NCBI RefSeq assembly: GCF_001889065.1
Contig: NZ_LWHB01000063.1
Span: 1 to 13,884 of the forward strand
Reading direction: 5' to 3'
Length of the DNA stretch: 13,884 nucleotides
DNA from: Suttonella ornithocola
GTDB taxonomy: Bacteria; Pseudomonadota; Gammaproteobacteria; Cardiobacteriales; Cardiobacteriaceae
The translations under genes were made by a program, and so were the position numbers. Of this stretch, positions 6,362 to 13,884 are shown one piece after another. The notes below the pieces were generated by a model that saw only the letters and a list, made by a program, of their open reading frames with translations, did not search any database and was not told where the DNA came from. Each line of letters starts with the position of its first letter. Positions within the stretch are counted from its first letter, which is position 1.

Positions 6362-6590
6362 TAGTATGAGACCTCTGCAGAGTTCCGTTTCACACAAGTT
6401 TTTACCATTAGCATAAAAATTAACGCTATGATTTTAATATAGTGAGATCAGCTAAAAAACAAAACATCCTATAGCCCTTATCTAGCCATTCTGGCGGTAG
6501 ATAACGTTCTGTTTTTTAGCTGATTTGACTATATATTTTTAAAATTTGAAATTTCTCTATTTTTAGGTGTTTTGCAAAGGTCTCATACTA
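6362..6590. mobile_element. IS5-like inverted-repeat element (MITE or IS remnant), interrupted
   Basis: Terminal inverted repeats start TAGTATGAGACCT at both ends (left 6362-6386, right complement of 6566-6590) and match at 20 of 25 positions. The core GAGACCTTTGCAAAA resembles ends I associate with IS5-family elements. No transposase is present. A 92-bp element plus TA occupies the middle; without it the outer unit would be about 135 bp. The exact ends and target duplication are unclear, because the bases flanking GAGACC are themselves inverted rather than direct repeats. Confidence 0.65.
6440..6531. mobile_element. 92-bp MITE with IS630-type ends
   Basis: The 26-bp terminal inverted repeats agree at 23 positions: TAGT at the tip, then ATCAGCTAAAAAACA within the arms. 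TA flanks both sides (6438-6439 and 6532-6533), as expected for Tc1/IS630-type insertion. The outermost bases (TATAGT, then AAATCA) are shared with the IS630 copies in this window, suggesting that their transposase could act on it in trans. The centre forms a smaller hairpin (TATCTAGCC / GGCGGTAGATA, 6479-6503). It has no coding capacity. It is nested in the IS5-like element. Confidence 0.75.
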
Positions 6591-6663
6591 TCTCCAAGTA
6601 CAGTACGCACTTTTTAGGAGTCCCGCTATATTAGGTCAGAAACGTCTGCTATATTGATTTTTT

Positions 6664-6695
6664 GATACGGCTAAATAATTCTATTTAGCCGTATT
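6664..6695. terminator. Strong hairpin beyond rlpA, probable (bidirectional) terminator
   Basis: A perfect 12-bp inverted repeat (TACGGCTAAATA / TATTTAGCCGTA) with a 4-nt loop lies about 22 bp past the rlpA stop. On the plus strand it is followed by TTTTT. On the minus strand, the rlpA direction, the tail is A-rich rather than T-rich. The position suggests it ends the mre operon, but the T tract suits plus-strand transcription out of the IS region better. Confidence 0.6.
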
Positions 6696-6715
6696 TTTGA
6701 TAAATTATTTGAAAT

Positions 6716-7399
6716 TTATTTTAATGTAGTGATACTGACGTCTGCAGTACCTTTCTGAAGAACGCCTAGCTCTTTTGCAGCAGCCTTTGATAAATCAATT
6801 ACACGATCCCCATGAAAAGGACCTCGGTCATTTATTCTCACAATAACGCTTTTACCATTAGATAAATTCGTTACTTTTACTTGGCTTCCCAATGGCAGCC
6901 TTTTATGTGCTGCTGTCAGCTGATTCATATCATAGACTTCACCACTAGCCGTTCTTCTACCATGAAAACCCGGACCATACCATGAAGCTTTCCCTTCTTG
7001 CTCAAATCCTTCTGCTGAGGCAAGCGTACGATAAGTTTTTCCTCGAACAGTATATTTGGTTGCTCGTACGATTGCTCTATTGCTTGATACAGCTGAAGGC
7101 TGCTCACTTGCTAATAAAGTATTTAAGTTTGGCGAAGCATCGCCGTAATCTACAGCGGCTAAAGGATCTTGTTTGGTAAAATCAATATGTTTCACAATAT
7201 TAGATGCAGGTTTTTGAGAGTTTTCTGACAAAACTTCAGAAGAAGATTTCAATGCTAAAGTAAATTGTTCAGAAGTCTTGGTAATATCTTTCTCAGTTCC
7301 ACTAATATTATTAGAGACTGCTGTTTTTGCCAGTGTTTCACTATGAGCGGGCAAACAGAGTATAAGCGCAAATAGCGCTATTGCCGTTTGTTTAATCAT
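6716..7399 (-). CDS. rlpA: RlpA-like septal lytic transglycosylase (double-psi beta-barrel)
   Basis: RlpA-family proteins cleave glycan strands in the periplasm, acting preferentially on peptide-free strands during division in species studied. With the ATG at 7399 the protein has 227 residues. It starts with a signal peptide (MIKQTAIALFALILCLPAHS, likely cleaved after Ser20) and a low-complexity linker (about 21-110). The double-psi barrel (about 135-226) contains ASWYGPGFHGRRTASGE, AAHKRLPLG, VIVRINDRGPFHGDR and IDLSKAAA; the Glu, His and Asp in these blocks are the conserved catalytic-site residues. The Cys at 15 is not in a good lipobox, so it may be a soluble periplasmic protein, unlike E. 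coli RlpA. There is no SPOR domain after the barrel. The start was chosen because it gives the signal peptide and overlaps the mltB end by 8 bp, with AAGAG upstream. It is last in the operon. Confidence 0.9.
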   Translation of the reverse strand: MIKQTAIALFALILCLPAHSETLAKTAVSNNISGTEKDITKTSEQFTLALKSSSEVLSENSQKPASNIVKHIDFTKQDPLAAVDYGDASPNLNTLLASEQPSAVSSNRAIVRATKYTVRGKTYRTLASAEGFEQEGKASWYGPGFHGRRTASGEVYDMNQLTAAHKRLPLGSQVKVTNLSNGKSVIVRINDRGPFHGDRVIDLSKAAAKELGVLQKGTADVSITTLK

Positions 7400-8450
7400 C
7401 AGTTGACTCTTGGTTAAGGTTATTGTTGATTTTAGCAGCCAATTCTGATACTGCCATTGCATACATTGGCGACGTATTATAGCGAGTTATCACATAAAAA
7501 TTATTATAAGTGATAAATGGTAAATTTTGATTTTCGCCTTGCAGGGTCAGCGTTCCTACCAATTCATCGTATTGAGAATCTAACCATTTAATTAAATTTT
7601 CGTCATTTTTAACCAATTTATCTTCGGCAATAGCATGTAGTAGTAAGTAAGGTTTATGGTTTGTACCAAAGTTTTCTAAACTTGGTTGGATAGGTAATTG
7701 CACAAATAAAGCACCATCTTTTTCCCAGCCACGATTTTTTAAATAGTTTGCAATCGATCCAATGGCATCTGCAGGGCTATTCCATAAATCAACTTTACCA
7801 TCACCATCAAAATCAATAGCATCATTGGTATAGCTTGAAGGCATAAACTGCGCCATTCCTAATGCTCCCGCATAAGAACCTTGTATAGCTAAAGGATTCC
7901 AATCTTCTCTTTGCGCTAGTAGCAGGTAATGTTTTAATTCACTACAAAAAAATTCTGCTCTTTTAGGATAATCAAAACATAATGTTGATAAAGCTTGTAA
8001 AACAGGCGTCTTACCCGTCACTTTCCCATAACGAGTTTCAACTCCGATAATAGCCGTAATGATTGCGGGATCAACACCATATTGTCTATAAGCTTTTTCT
8101 AACCAGCCTCTATTTTCTTGAAAAAAAGCTTTTCCCTTTTTTAAACGATCAGCATCATCAAAAATCTTTTTATATTCATACCATGGCTTTGTTTTCTCAG
8201 CTGGACGATTCATTTTAGCTAAAACTTCATCATCACGATGCACCGCCATTAGTAAAGAAATCAGATAAGCTTCATCTAGCGATTTTTCTTTTGCTAATTG
8301 ATGGATAAATTCCAAGGCTTGCTTTGATTGCGCATAATTTGGAATAGTATCTGTTGCTGTAGATTCTACTATTGTTGTATTAGTGGCTTCTTGAGCTAAG
8401 CTAATATTTATAGCTACTAGCAAAAAACCAAAAATTAGTTTTCGTATCAT
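7392..8450 (-). CDS. mltB: Lytic murein transglycosylase B
   Basis: MltB cleaves the MurNAc-GlcNAc bond in peptidoglycan, leaving 1,6-anhydroMurNAc. The 352-residue protein has an N-terminal signal peptide (MIRKLIFGFLLVAINISLA) without a lipobox Cys, so it is probably periplasmic rather than the lipoprotein form of E. coli. The catalytic Glu138 is in IIGVETRYG. GSYAGALGMAQFMPSSY (191-207) is the substrate-groove signature. DFDGDGKVDLWNS (213-225) matches the EF-hand-like calcium site of the Slt35/MltB family. The C-terminal region WLDSQYDEL...FITYNNFYVITRYN is also typical. The ATG overlaps the rodA stop by 4 bp (ATGA), with AGGAA five bases upstream, so the two are translationally coupled. 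A hydrolase next to the SEDS/PBP2 pair suggests coordination of wall cleavage with elongation. Confidence 0.95.
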   Translation of the reverse strand: MIRKLIFGFLLVAINISLAQEATNTTIVESTATDTIPNYAQSKQALEFIHQLAKEKSLDEAYLISLLMAVHRDDEVLAKMNRPAEKTKPWYEYKKIFDDADRLKKGKAFFQENRGWLEKAYRQYGVDPAIITAIIGVETRYGKVTGKTPVLQALSTLCFDYPKRAEFFCSELKHYLLLAQREDWNPLAIQGSYAGALGMAQFMPSSYTNDAIDFDGDGKVDLWNSPADAIGSIANYLKNRGWEKDGALFVQLPIQPSLENFGTNHKPYLLLHAIAEDKLVKNDENLIKWLDSQYDELVGTLTLQGENQNLPFITYNNFYVITRYNTSPMYAMAVSELAAKINNNLNQESTDD

Positions 8451-9583
8451 AAATGTTCCTGTTCTTTGCGGGTTTTAAAGCCGCCTATGAGATTAAGTGC
8501 TAAAGCAAAGCCTGTCATTAAAGACAAAACCGAGCTTCCGCCATAACTAATCATTGCCAGCGGTAACCCAACAACAGGCAAAAAACCGCTTACCATGCCG
8601 ATATTAACAAATATATTGATAAAAAAGGTACTAAAAATACTCGCAACAACAATGCGAGCAAATCGATTATCTAATTTTGTCGATAAATATAATCCTCGAA
8701 AGATAAGCAAACTATAAGTCACTAAAAGGATTGATACGCCAATCAATCCAAATTCTTCCGCAATAACCGAAAAAATAAAGTCTGTACTAGATTCTGGTAG
8801 GAAATCCAGTTGCGATTGGGTACCATTCATATAGCCTTTTCCGAATAATCCTCCTGAACCAATCGCAATTTTTGACTGAATGATATGATAGCCAGCTCCC
8901 CATGGGTCAGCATCCGGATTAAAAAGGGTGAGTACTCTTTCGCGTTGATAATCTTTAATTCCAAAAAACCAAAATAGAGGTAAACCAATCGCGGCTAATA
9001 ATCCTCCCACACCCATCATCCAAATGGGTAGTCCTGCAAAGATTAAAGCGATTAATCCCGCAGCAGCAACTAATAACGCTGTTCCTAAGTCAGGTTCAAT
9101 TAAAATCAAGCCCGTAGGAAAAGCAATAATCGCTAATGCTATGATGACGTTAATTAAGTTAGGTGGGCGTGCTTGACGAGTCACATACCATGCAACTAAT
9201 AAGGGAACCGTCAGTTTAGCAATCTCTGAAGGTTGTAACCGTGCGATACCAATATTAATCCATCGTTTTGCTCCACCAGCATTTACGCCTGCAAACATTA
9301 CGGCAATTAGCAGCACAATTGTTAATCCATATAAATAAGGGGTTATTTGTCGAATTTTCTGTGCTGGAATACTTAAGAAACCAATAAATAATAGCCATCC
9401 GCCAATAAATCTTAAAATTTGTCGATTAACTGTCGCACCAGTTGGGGAAGTGCTGTGCAGAATAAATAAGCTAGCCGCCATTAATACTGTAATGATTAGA
9501 ACGATCCACCAATCGATATAAGCTAAGATGCTTTTAATTATTTGCCAGGCACTGCGCCGGCGCACATCATACAAGCTGGTCAT
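8447..9583 (-). CDS. rodA: RodA, SEDS peptidoglycan glycosyltransferase of the elongasome
   Basis: RodA polymerises lipid II into glycan strands at the inner membrane, in complex with PBP2. The 378-residue protein is a polytopic SEDS protein with about ten hydrophobic segments. Signatures seen are NAGGAKRWINIG (101-112), LQPSEIAKL (116-124), LIEPDLGTAL (161-170), YQRERVLTLFNPDADPWGAG (212-231), and the extracellular loop LDFLPESSTDFIFSVIAEE whose Asp268 matches the catalytic Asp of characterised RodA. Near the C-terminus are GFLPVVGLPLAMISYGGSS and a short basic tail. It starts 17 bp inside the end of mrdA, with AGAGAAAG upstream in the mrdA tail. The motif set and its position beside mrdA favour RodA over FtsW. 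Confidence 0.96.
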   Translation of the reverse strand: MTSLYDVRRRSAWQIIKSILAYIDWWIVLIITVLMAASLFILHSTSPTGATVNRQILRFIGGWLLFIGFLSIPAQKIRQITPYLYGLTIVLLIAVMFAGVNAGGAKRWINIGIARLQPSEIAKLTVPLLVAWYVTRQARPPNLINVIIALAIIAFPTGLILIEPDLGTALLVAAAGLIALIFAGLPIWMMGVGGLLAAIGLPLFWFFGIKDYQRERVLTLFNPDADPWGAGYHIIQSKIAIGSGGLFGKGYMNGTQSQLDFLPESSTDFIFSVIAEEFGLIGVSILLVTYSLLIFRGLYLSTKLDNRFARIVVASIFSTFFINIFVNIGMVSGFLPVVGLPLAMISYGGSSVLSLMTGFALALNLIGGFKTRKEQEHL

Positions 9584-11471
9584 TATCTTTCTCTGTCTGA
9601 CCCAACAAATAAAAATCTGTAATTTTTCTCACCAACGGCGCAGCTGTCGAACTTCCACCACCACCTCTTTCAACGACCATACTTACCGCAATTTTTGGTG
9701 CTTCTGCGGGGGCATAAGCAATAAACATCGCATTATCTTGATGCTCTTTAGCTAATTGGTGTCCTGGAACTCTTTTGTCGGTTTTAAAAGAGATGACTTG
9801 AACGGTTCCGGATTTACCCGCCATCCGATATCGGAGCCCTTTAGCAATCCCTTTTGCAGTTCCTGTTTTATGATGGATAACATGTTCCATTATTCGTTGT
9901 GCCAATCGCCAATCTGCTTCATTATAAATGGATAAATAGCCATTATCATGATTGCTAACAGATAGGAAGGTCATTTGTGTGGGGTCGTAAACTCGTTTTA
10001 ACAAATGAGGTGTAAAGCGCTTCCCGTTGCGCGCAATCAATGCGGTCATATAAGCTAATTGTAGTGGCGTTGTAGTTAAAAATCCTTGTCCGATACTAGC
10101 GTTAATCGTATCGCCAATATACCAATTGGTTTTATAGCGTTTTTCTTTCCATTCTCTTGTCGGCATAATGCCACTATCTTCATTAGGTAAATCAACCCCC
10201 GTTGGTACACCAATAGAAAAATGCCGACAGTATTCAGCCATTTTATCAATCCCTAAATGATAGCCAAGCGAGTAAAAGTAAATATCACAAGACTGTGTAA
10301 CCGCCTCATCGCCATTTAAACTGCCATGCCCTCTTCTATTCCAACAGTGAAAAACACGGTTACTTTTACTTTCAGGAATCCGGTAAGCTCCGCCACAATG
10401 CACTCTAGTGCTGCTATCAACCACGTTGTAATACAGTCCTGCTAAATACATCATTGGTTTAATAACTGAGCCTGGGGGATAGCGTCCTTTTAAGGCACGA
10501 TCATAAAGCGGTCCATGCGGATCATCTAATAAATTTTGATATTGTCTTTGAGAGATTCCGCGGGTAAATAAATTGGTATCAAACCCTGGTTTCGATACCA
10601 TCGCTAAAACTTCCCCATTTTGTGGGTTAATGACCACCGAAGACCCTCGATAGTCATCTAAAATATCATAAATAAATCGTTGTAAATTTAAGTCTAATGC
10701 CAAGTAAATATCTTGACCACGTTCTGCAGGAAACTCGTTTAATAACCGTACCAAATTACCGTTCGCATCTGTTTCAACCTGCTGATAACCCGGTTTTCCG
10801 CGCAACTTATCTTCATACTGCCGTTCAATCCCTGTACGGCCAATAAACTGAATGCCCCGATAATCATCAGGAGAAATTGATTGCAAATCCTTTTCATTAA
10901 TACGATTCGTATAGCCAACGACATGTGCCGTTAAAACGCCATGTGGATAATAGCGCTCATAATAAGGCTCAATTGCCACACCGGGCAACTGATACAGCTT
11001 AACGGCTAGGCGATAATGTTCATCTTCGCTAATCGAATCTTTTAATACAACGCTTTCATATCGACGAGCCGCTTTATAACGTTTGATAAAGTCTGCTATT
11101 TCTTCTTCTGTTAAGGGCAATAAGTCTGAAAAAGCTTTCAGCAGTTCCGTTAAATTTCCAGTTTGTGTAGGATTAACGACAACTTGATAACGCAAAATAT
11201 TTTCTGTTAAGGCAATACCATTGCAATCATATATCGTTCCACGCTCTGGAATTAAGGGTTTTATCCGTACGCGATTACTCTGCGCACGCGTTCGATAATA
11301 ATCATATTTTCTCACTTGTAAAAAAAACATCCGAGAAAACAGTCCTATTACCCCAGCCAATACCAATACCGCCACCAACATAATTCGACGAGTAAAAGAT
11401 TGCTTCAGATAGGTGTCAAAATCGGCTTGTTCTCGTTTTCCAGATAAAGGATCGGCGTGTTTGAATTTCAT
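9567..11471 (-). CDS. mrdA: Penicillin-binding protein 2, elongasome transpeptidase
   Basis: PBP2 cross-links new peptidoglycan during cylindrical growth and works with RodA. The 634-residue protein has a short cytoplasmic N-terminus, one membrane helix (about 30-51), a pedestal domain (with IPERGTIYDCNG at 74-85 and VVGYTNRINEKD at 184-195) and the transpeptidase domain. The active-site Ser335 and Lys338 are in YPPGSVIKP. The second motif reads SCD (394-396), where many class B PBPs have SxN. KSGT (553-556) is the third motif. The length matches E. coli PBP2 (633). The start ATG overlaps the mreD stop by 4 bp, with a weak GTGAG upstream. Gly-rich ERGGGGSSTAAP (601-612) follows the catalytic core, as in relatives. 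Confidence 0.96.
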   Translation of the reverse strand: MKFKHADPLSGKREQADFDTYLKQSFTRRIMLVAVLVLAGVIGLFSRMFFLQVRKYDYYRTRAQSNRVRIKPLIPERGTIYDCNGIALTENILRYQVVVNPTQTGNLTELLKAFSDLLPLTEEEIADFIKRYKAARRYESVVLKDSISEDEHYRLAVKLYQLPGVAIEPYYERYYPHGVLTAHVVGYTNRINEKDLQSISPDDYRGIQFIGRTGIERQYEDKLRGKPGYQQVETDANGNLVRLLNEFPAERGQDIYLALDLNLQRFIYDILDDYRGSSVVINPQNGEVLAMVSKPGFDTNLFTRGISQRQYQNLLDDPHGPLYDRALKGRYPPGSVIKPMMYLAGLYYNVVDSSTRVHCGGAYRIPESKSNRVFHCWNRRGHGSLNGDEAVTQSCDIYFYSLGYHLGIDKMAEYCRHFSIGVPTGVDLPNEDSGIMPTREWKEKRYKTNWYIGDTINASIGQGFLTTTPLQLAYMTALIARNGKRFTPHLLKRVYDPTQMTFLSVSNHDNGYLSIYNEADWRLAQRIMEHVIHHKTGTAKGIAKGLRYRMAGKSGTVQVISFKTDKRVPGHQLAKEHQDNAMFIAYAPAEAPKIAVSMVVERGGGGSSTAAPLVRKITDFYLLGQTEKDNDQLV

Positions 11472-11938
11472 GACGGCTCACGCGGTAAATAACGGATCGA
11501 AAACCATTCTGTGATTCTACGCATAAAAGGCCAAATAATAATTTGTAATAAAATCGTCCAATACCATCCCGCTGGTGCTGGGATACCTTCAATTAAATAC
11601 AAAAACAAATAACGAATAATTTGAAACCCTACCGCCGCACAAATAATTCCCATCACTTGTTCAAACAGAGAAAGAACCCGCCAATATGGGCGTAGTGGAA
11701 AAATAATTACCGCAAAAGACAAATACAAAATTCCATGAAAGCCTAATACCACTTGCGCAGCTAAGTCCATCAATAAAGAGATAGGCAATAAATAGCGCCA
11801 TAACTTCACTTGTGGCGAAAAATAAAAAAGATACAACATTGCCAACATTAAAATATCTGGCAACAAAAAAATTGGACGAAAAAAGACGGCGCCAATCGTC
11901 AACGTCCAGCAAAAAAATAAAAATAGCACCACTGGCAT
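11468..11938 (-). CDS. mreD: Rod shape-determining protein MreD
   Basis: MreD is an integral inner-membrane protein of the elongasome that associates with MreC. This copy has 156 residues, nearly all hydrophobic, with five or six predicted membrane segments. The segment LLPISLLMDLAAQVVLGFHG (50-69) matches the conserved Leu-Leu-x-Asp...Leu-Gly block of the family. An excellent ribosome-binding site (AGGAGA, complement of 11944-11949) lies five bases upstream inside the mreC tail, and one base separates it from the mreC stop. The stop overlaps the mrdA start. Confidence 0.92.
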   Translation of the reverse strand: MPVVLFLFFCWTLTIGAVFFRPIFLLPDILMLAMLYLFYFSPQVKLWRYLLPISLLMDLAAQVVLGFHGILYLSFAVIIFPLRPYWRVLSLFEQVMGIICAAVGFQIIRYLFLYLIEGIPAPAGWYWTILLQIIIWPFMRRITEWFSIRYLPREPS

Positions 11939-11939
11939 T

Positions 11940-12851
11940 TTATTCTCCTAAAGAAGATTGGGCAGAGCGAATAGGTGCTGGTGGTCCCATAGGTAAAATT
12001 GGCGATTCTGGCACACTTCTTTGATCTAATAACAAAACCTCTAGCATCGATTGAAGCTGAGCTAATGGCTTTAATTTTACAGACAAAAACGAATTACGTT
12101 GATCACGGCTTACCGCAATGACCTCAGCAACAGGATATCCTCTTGGAAAGACGCCTCCTAAACCAGAGCTGACCAAACGATCGCCTACAGCAATATCACT
12201 ATCCAAACGTAAAGTGGACATTGCTAACATTCCTTTTTCAGTGGTTCCTGACACAAGCGCTCGTTGATGCGTTCTTTCAATATAAACAGGCACACGACTA
12301 CGACCATCAGTAATCAACATCACATTTGCTTCATGCTCAAATACTTCAGTCACTTGTCCGACCAAACCAAAAGGGTCAATAACCGCTTGTTGAGGATAAA
12401 CTCCATCGGCTTTACCACGATTGATTTTTACAGACTCTCGATACCCTTCAATATCCGTATCATTGAGTTCTGCTATCAAAACGGGTTCTGTCACTGTTCC
12501 CACTGAATCCATCAGCATTCGTAGACGCCGATTTTCTGCTTGATAATGACCGATCAATTGTACTTGCGAGCGTAGCGCTTTATTTTCCGACTCTAATTGC
12601 TTTGCATTGGCTAATAAACTTTTATCATGTTGCCAACTGCTCCATCCATACGAAACAAAGCGTAATGGCGACTGTAAGACCAAACTTACTGGCGTATAAA
12701 CCGCAGAAGACAAAAAATGTCGAACAGGTTGTAACAATGTCGTTTGCTTACCCAAAAGCACAATTGTGAGCCAACAAAAAGTCGCAATCAGCCAAGGACG
12801 AAACCAATTTATCTTAGTTCGTCCTCTGCTTTCAGGGCGAGGAAATAGCAT
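11940..12851 (-). CDS. mreC: Rod shape-determining protein MreC
   Basis: MreC is a bitopic periplasmic scaffold that links MreB/MreD to PBP2-RodA. In 303 residues it shows a basic cytoplasmic N-terminus, one membrane helix (about 18-34), a coiled coil (about 73-115, with LLANAKQLESENKALRSQV), then the double beta-barrel domain. That domain has INRGKADGVYPQQAVIDPFG (143-162), GLVGQV (162-167), DGRSRVPV (182-189) and SSGLGGVFPRGYPVAEV (228-244). The tail is proline-rich (PESPILPMGPPAP). It starts two bases after the mreB stop with no clear Shine-Dalgarno sequence, suggesting coupling to mreB translation. Confidence 0.94.
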   Translation of the reverse strand: MLFPRPESRGRTKINWFRPWLIATFCWLTIVLLGKQTTLLQPVRHFLSSAVYTPVSLVLQSPLRFVSYGWSSWQHDKSLLANAKQLESENKALRSQVQLIGHYQAENRRLRMLMDSVGTVTEPVLIAELNDTDIEGYRESVKINRGKADGVYPQQAVIDPFGLVGQVTEVFEHEANVMLITDGRSRVPVYIERTHQRALVSGTTEKGMLAMSTLRLDSDIAVGDRLVSSGLGGVFPRGYPVAEVIAVSRDQRNSFLSVKLKPLAQLQSMLEVLLLDQRSVPESPILPMGPPAPIRSAQSSLGE

Positions 12852-12853
12852 AA

Positions 12854-13879
12854 TTAATTCATTAAGAATGAGGCAACACCACGCTGATCAAGTAACTCCA
12901 ACACCTTTCCACCACCACGCGCCACACATGTCAAAGGGTCATCTGCAATAATCACATTTAAGCGTGTTTCTTCCATCAACAAACGGTCTAAATCGCGCAA
13001 TAAAGCTCCACCGCCCGTTAATACAATGCCGCGATCTGCAACGTCTGCTGCTAATTCAGGTGGCGTTAGTTCTAAAGCCTGCTTCACCGCACGAACAATC
13101 GAACTTAAAGGTTCTTGTAATGCTTCTAAAACCTCATTGGAATTTATTGTAAAACTTCTCGGCGCACCTTCCTGTTGGTTGGTTCCACGAACCTCCAACT
13201 CTCGGATTTCTGAAGACGGATAGGCGCAACCAATTTCTTTCTTAATCCGCTCAGCTGTTGGTAAACCAATCACAATCCCAAAATTACGACGGACATAATC
13301 GATAATCGCACTATCAAACTTATCACCACCTGTGCGCACAGAAGCAGAATACACAATGCCATTTAAAGAAATAACTGCGACCTCACTGGTGCCACCGCCA
13401 ATATCCACAACCATTGAACCATAAGCTTCATCCACAGGAATACCCGCGCCAATCGCGGCTGCCATCGGCTCTTGAATAAGAAAAACATCTCGTGCTCCAG
13501 CAACTTCGGCAGCATCCCGAATCGCTCGCTTTTCGACCTGAGTCGCTCCTGAAGGCACACAAATTAAAATTCTCGGACTATGTTTAAAAAATCCGCCTCG
13601 ACCGTGTGCTTGCTTAATAAAATGATCAAGCATCATCGACGTAATTTTATAATCGGCAATCACGCCGTCTTGTAAAGGACGAATCGTTGTTAAATTACCA
13701 GGCGTTCGACCTAACATCTGCTTTGCCTGAGAACCATACGCCACAATTTTTTTCCGACCATCTTGTGGGTCTTCAGCAATTGCCACCACAGAAGGTTCAT
13801 CTAAGACCAACCCTTCTCCACGCACATAAATCAAAGTATTTGCCGTCCCCAAATCAATAGACAAATCACTAGAAAACAT
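12854..13879 (-). CDS. mreB: Rod shape-determining protein MreB (N-terminus may extend beyond window)
   Basis: MreB is the actin-like ATPase that forms membrane filaments guiding lateral wall synthesis. Seen here are phosphate-1 motif DLGTANT (9-15), QMLGRTPGN (54-62), CVPSGATQVEKRAI (107-120), EPMAAAIGAG (137-146), phosphate-2 motif DIGGGTSEVAVISLNG (159-174) and the adenosine motif LTGGGALLRDLDRLL (287-301). From the ATG at 13879 it has 341 residues. E. coli MreB has about six more residues before the equivalent GMFSNDLS, and here the codon upstream is GGG (Gly), in frame with that pattern. The true start may therefore lie just outside the window. It is the first gene seen in the operon; its promoter is not in the window. 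Confidence 0.96.
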   Translation of the reverse strand: MFSSDLSIDLGTANTLIYVRGEGLVLDEPSVVAIAEDPQDGRKKIVAYGSQAKQMLGRTPGNLTTIRPLQDGVIADYKITSMMLDHFIKQAHGRGGFFKHSPRILICVPSGATQVEKRAIRDAAEVAGARDVFLIQEPMAAAIGAGIPVDEAYGSMVVDIGGGTSEVAVISLNGIVYSASVRTGGDKFDSAIIDYVRRNFGIVIGLPTAERIKKEIGCAYPSSEIRELEVRGTNQQEGAPRSFTINSNEVLEALQEPLSSIVRAVKQALELTPPELAADVADRGIVLTGGGALLRDLDRLLMEETRLNVIIADDPLTCVARGGGKVLELLDQRGVASFLMN

Positions 13880-13884
13880 CCCAC

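Noticed and set aside
7400..7462. Longer rlpA start giving 21 extra residues
   Set aside because: The extension lies inside mltB and precedes the clear signal peptide, so the ATG at 7399 is preferred.
1..13884. CRISPR array, tRNA or rRNA genes, or a defence or secretion system
   Set aside because: I saw no regularly spaced repeats, no tRNA or rRNA signatures and no related protein motifs on either strand.

Overview
The window looks like a chromosomal segment of a low-to-moderate-GC gammaproteobacterium. GyrB has the long Gram-negative form with the extra C-terminal insertion, and the cell-wall cluster mreB-mreC-mreD-mrdA-rodA-mltB-rlpA is typical of Gram-negative rods. Some features (a UlaC-like EIIA, AT-rich IS630 copies) would fit Cardiobacteriales or a similar host-associated group. 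That is only an impression, and I cannot name the genus from sequence alone.

Bases 1-6660 are a mobile-element-rich region. Two inverted copies of one IS630-family (DD34E) insertion sequence bracket a roughly 4.3 kb segment. The left copy (minus strand, 1-787) is cut by the window edge; the right copy (plus strand, 5130-6209) is complete. The segment between them holds an ascorbate-type PTS EIIA gene, whose 5' end abuts and is probably overwritten by the left IS, then gyrB, then bioD, all on the plus strand. A poorly conserved stretch with one small membrane-protein ORF on the minus strand follows. Each IS copy has a different frame lesion: a 2-nt deletion in orfB on the left and a 1-nt insertion in orfA on the right. 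Both keep an A7G slippery run where orfA and orfB would be joined by -1 frameshifting.

Small non-coding elements are nested in this region. A 129-bp MITE-like element with 23-bp terminal inverted repeats sits in the 5' leader of the right IS630 copy. Farther right, a 92-bp MITE with IS630-type TATAGT ends sits inside a second, IS5-like inverted-repeat element (6362-6590). The non-coding stretches 6210-6361 and 6591-6663 hold nothing else I recognise.

Bases 6716-13884 are a compact minus-strand operon for rod shape and peptidoglycan growth. MreB filaments and MreC/MreD form the elongasome scaffold. RodA (SEDS glycosyltransferase) and PBP2/MrdA (transpeptidase) make the new wall. MltB and RlpA are lytic transglycosylases that cleave glycan strands. 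Neighbouring genes overlap or lie within 2 bp throughout, so they are very likely co-transcribed and translationally coupled. A strong hairpin lies just past rlpA. The operon promoter and possibly the first few MreB codons lie beyond the right edge.

I did not find an obviously new multi-gene system. The most unusual content is the nested small mobile elements and the inverted IS pair around gyrB.
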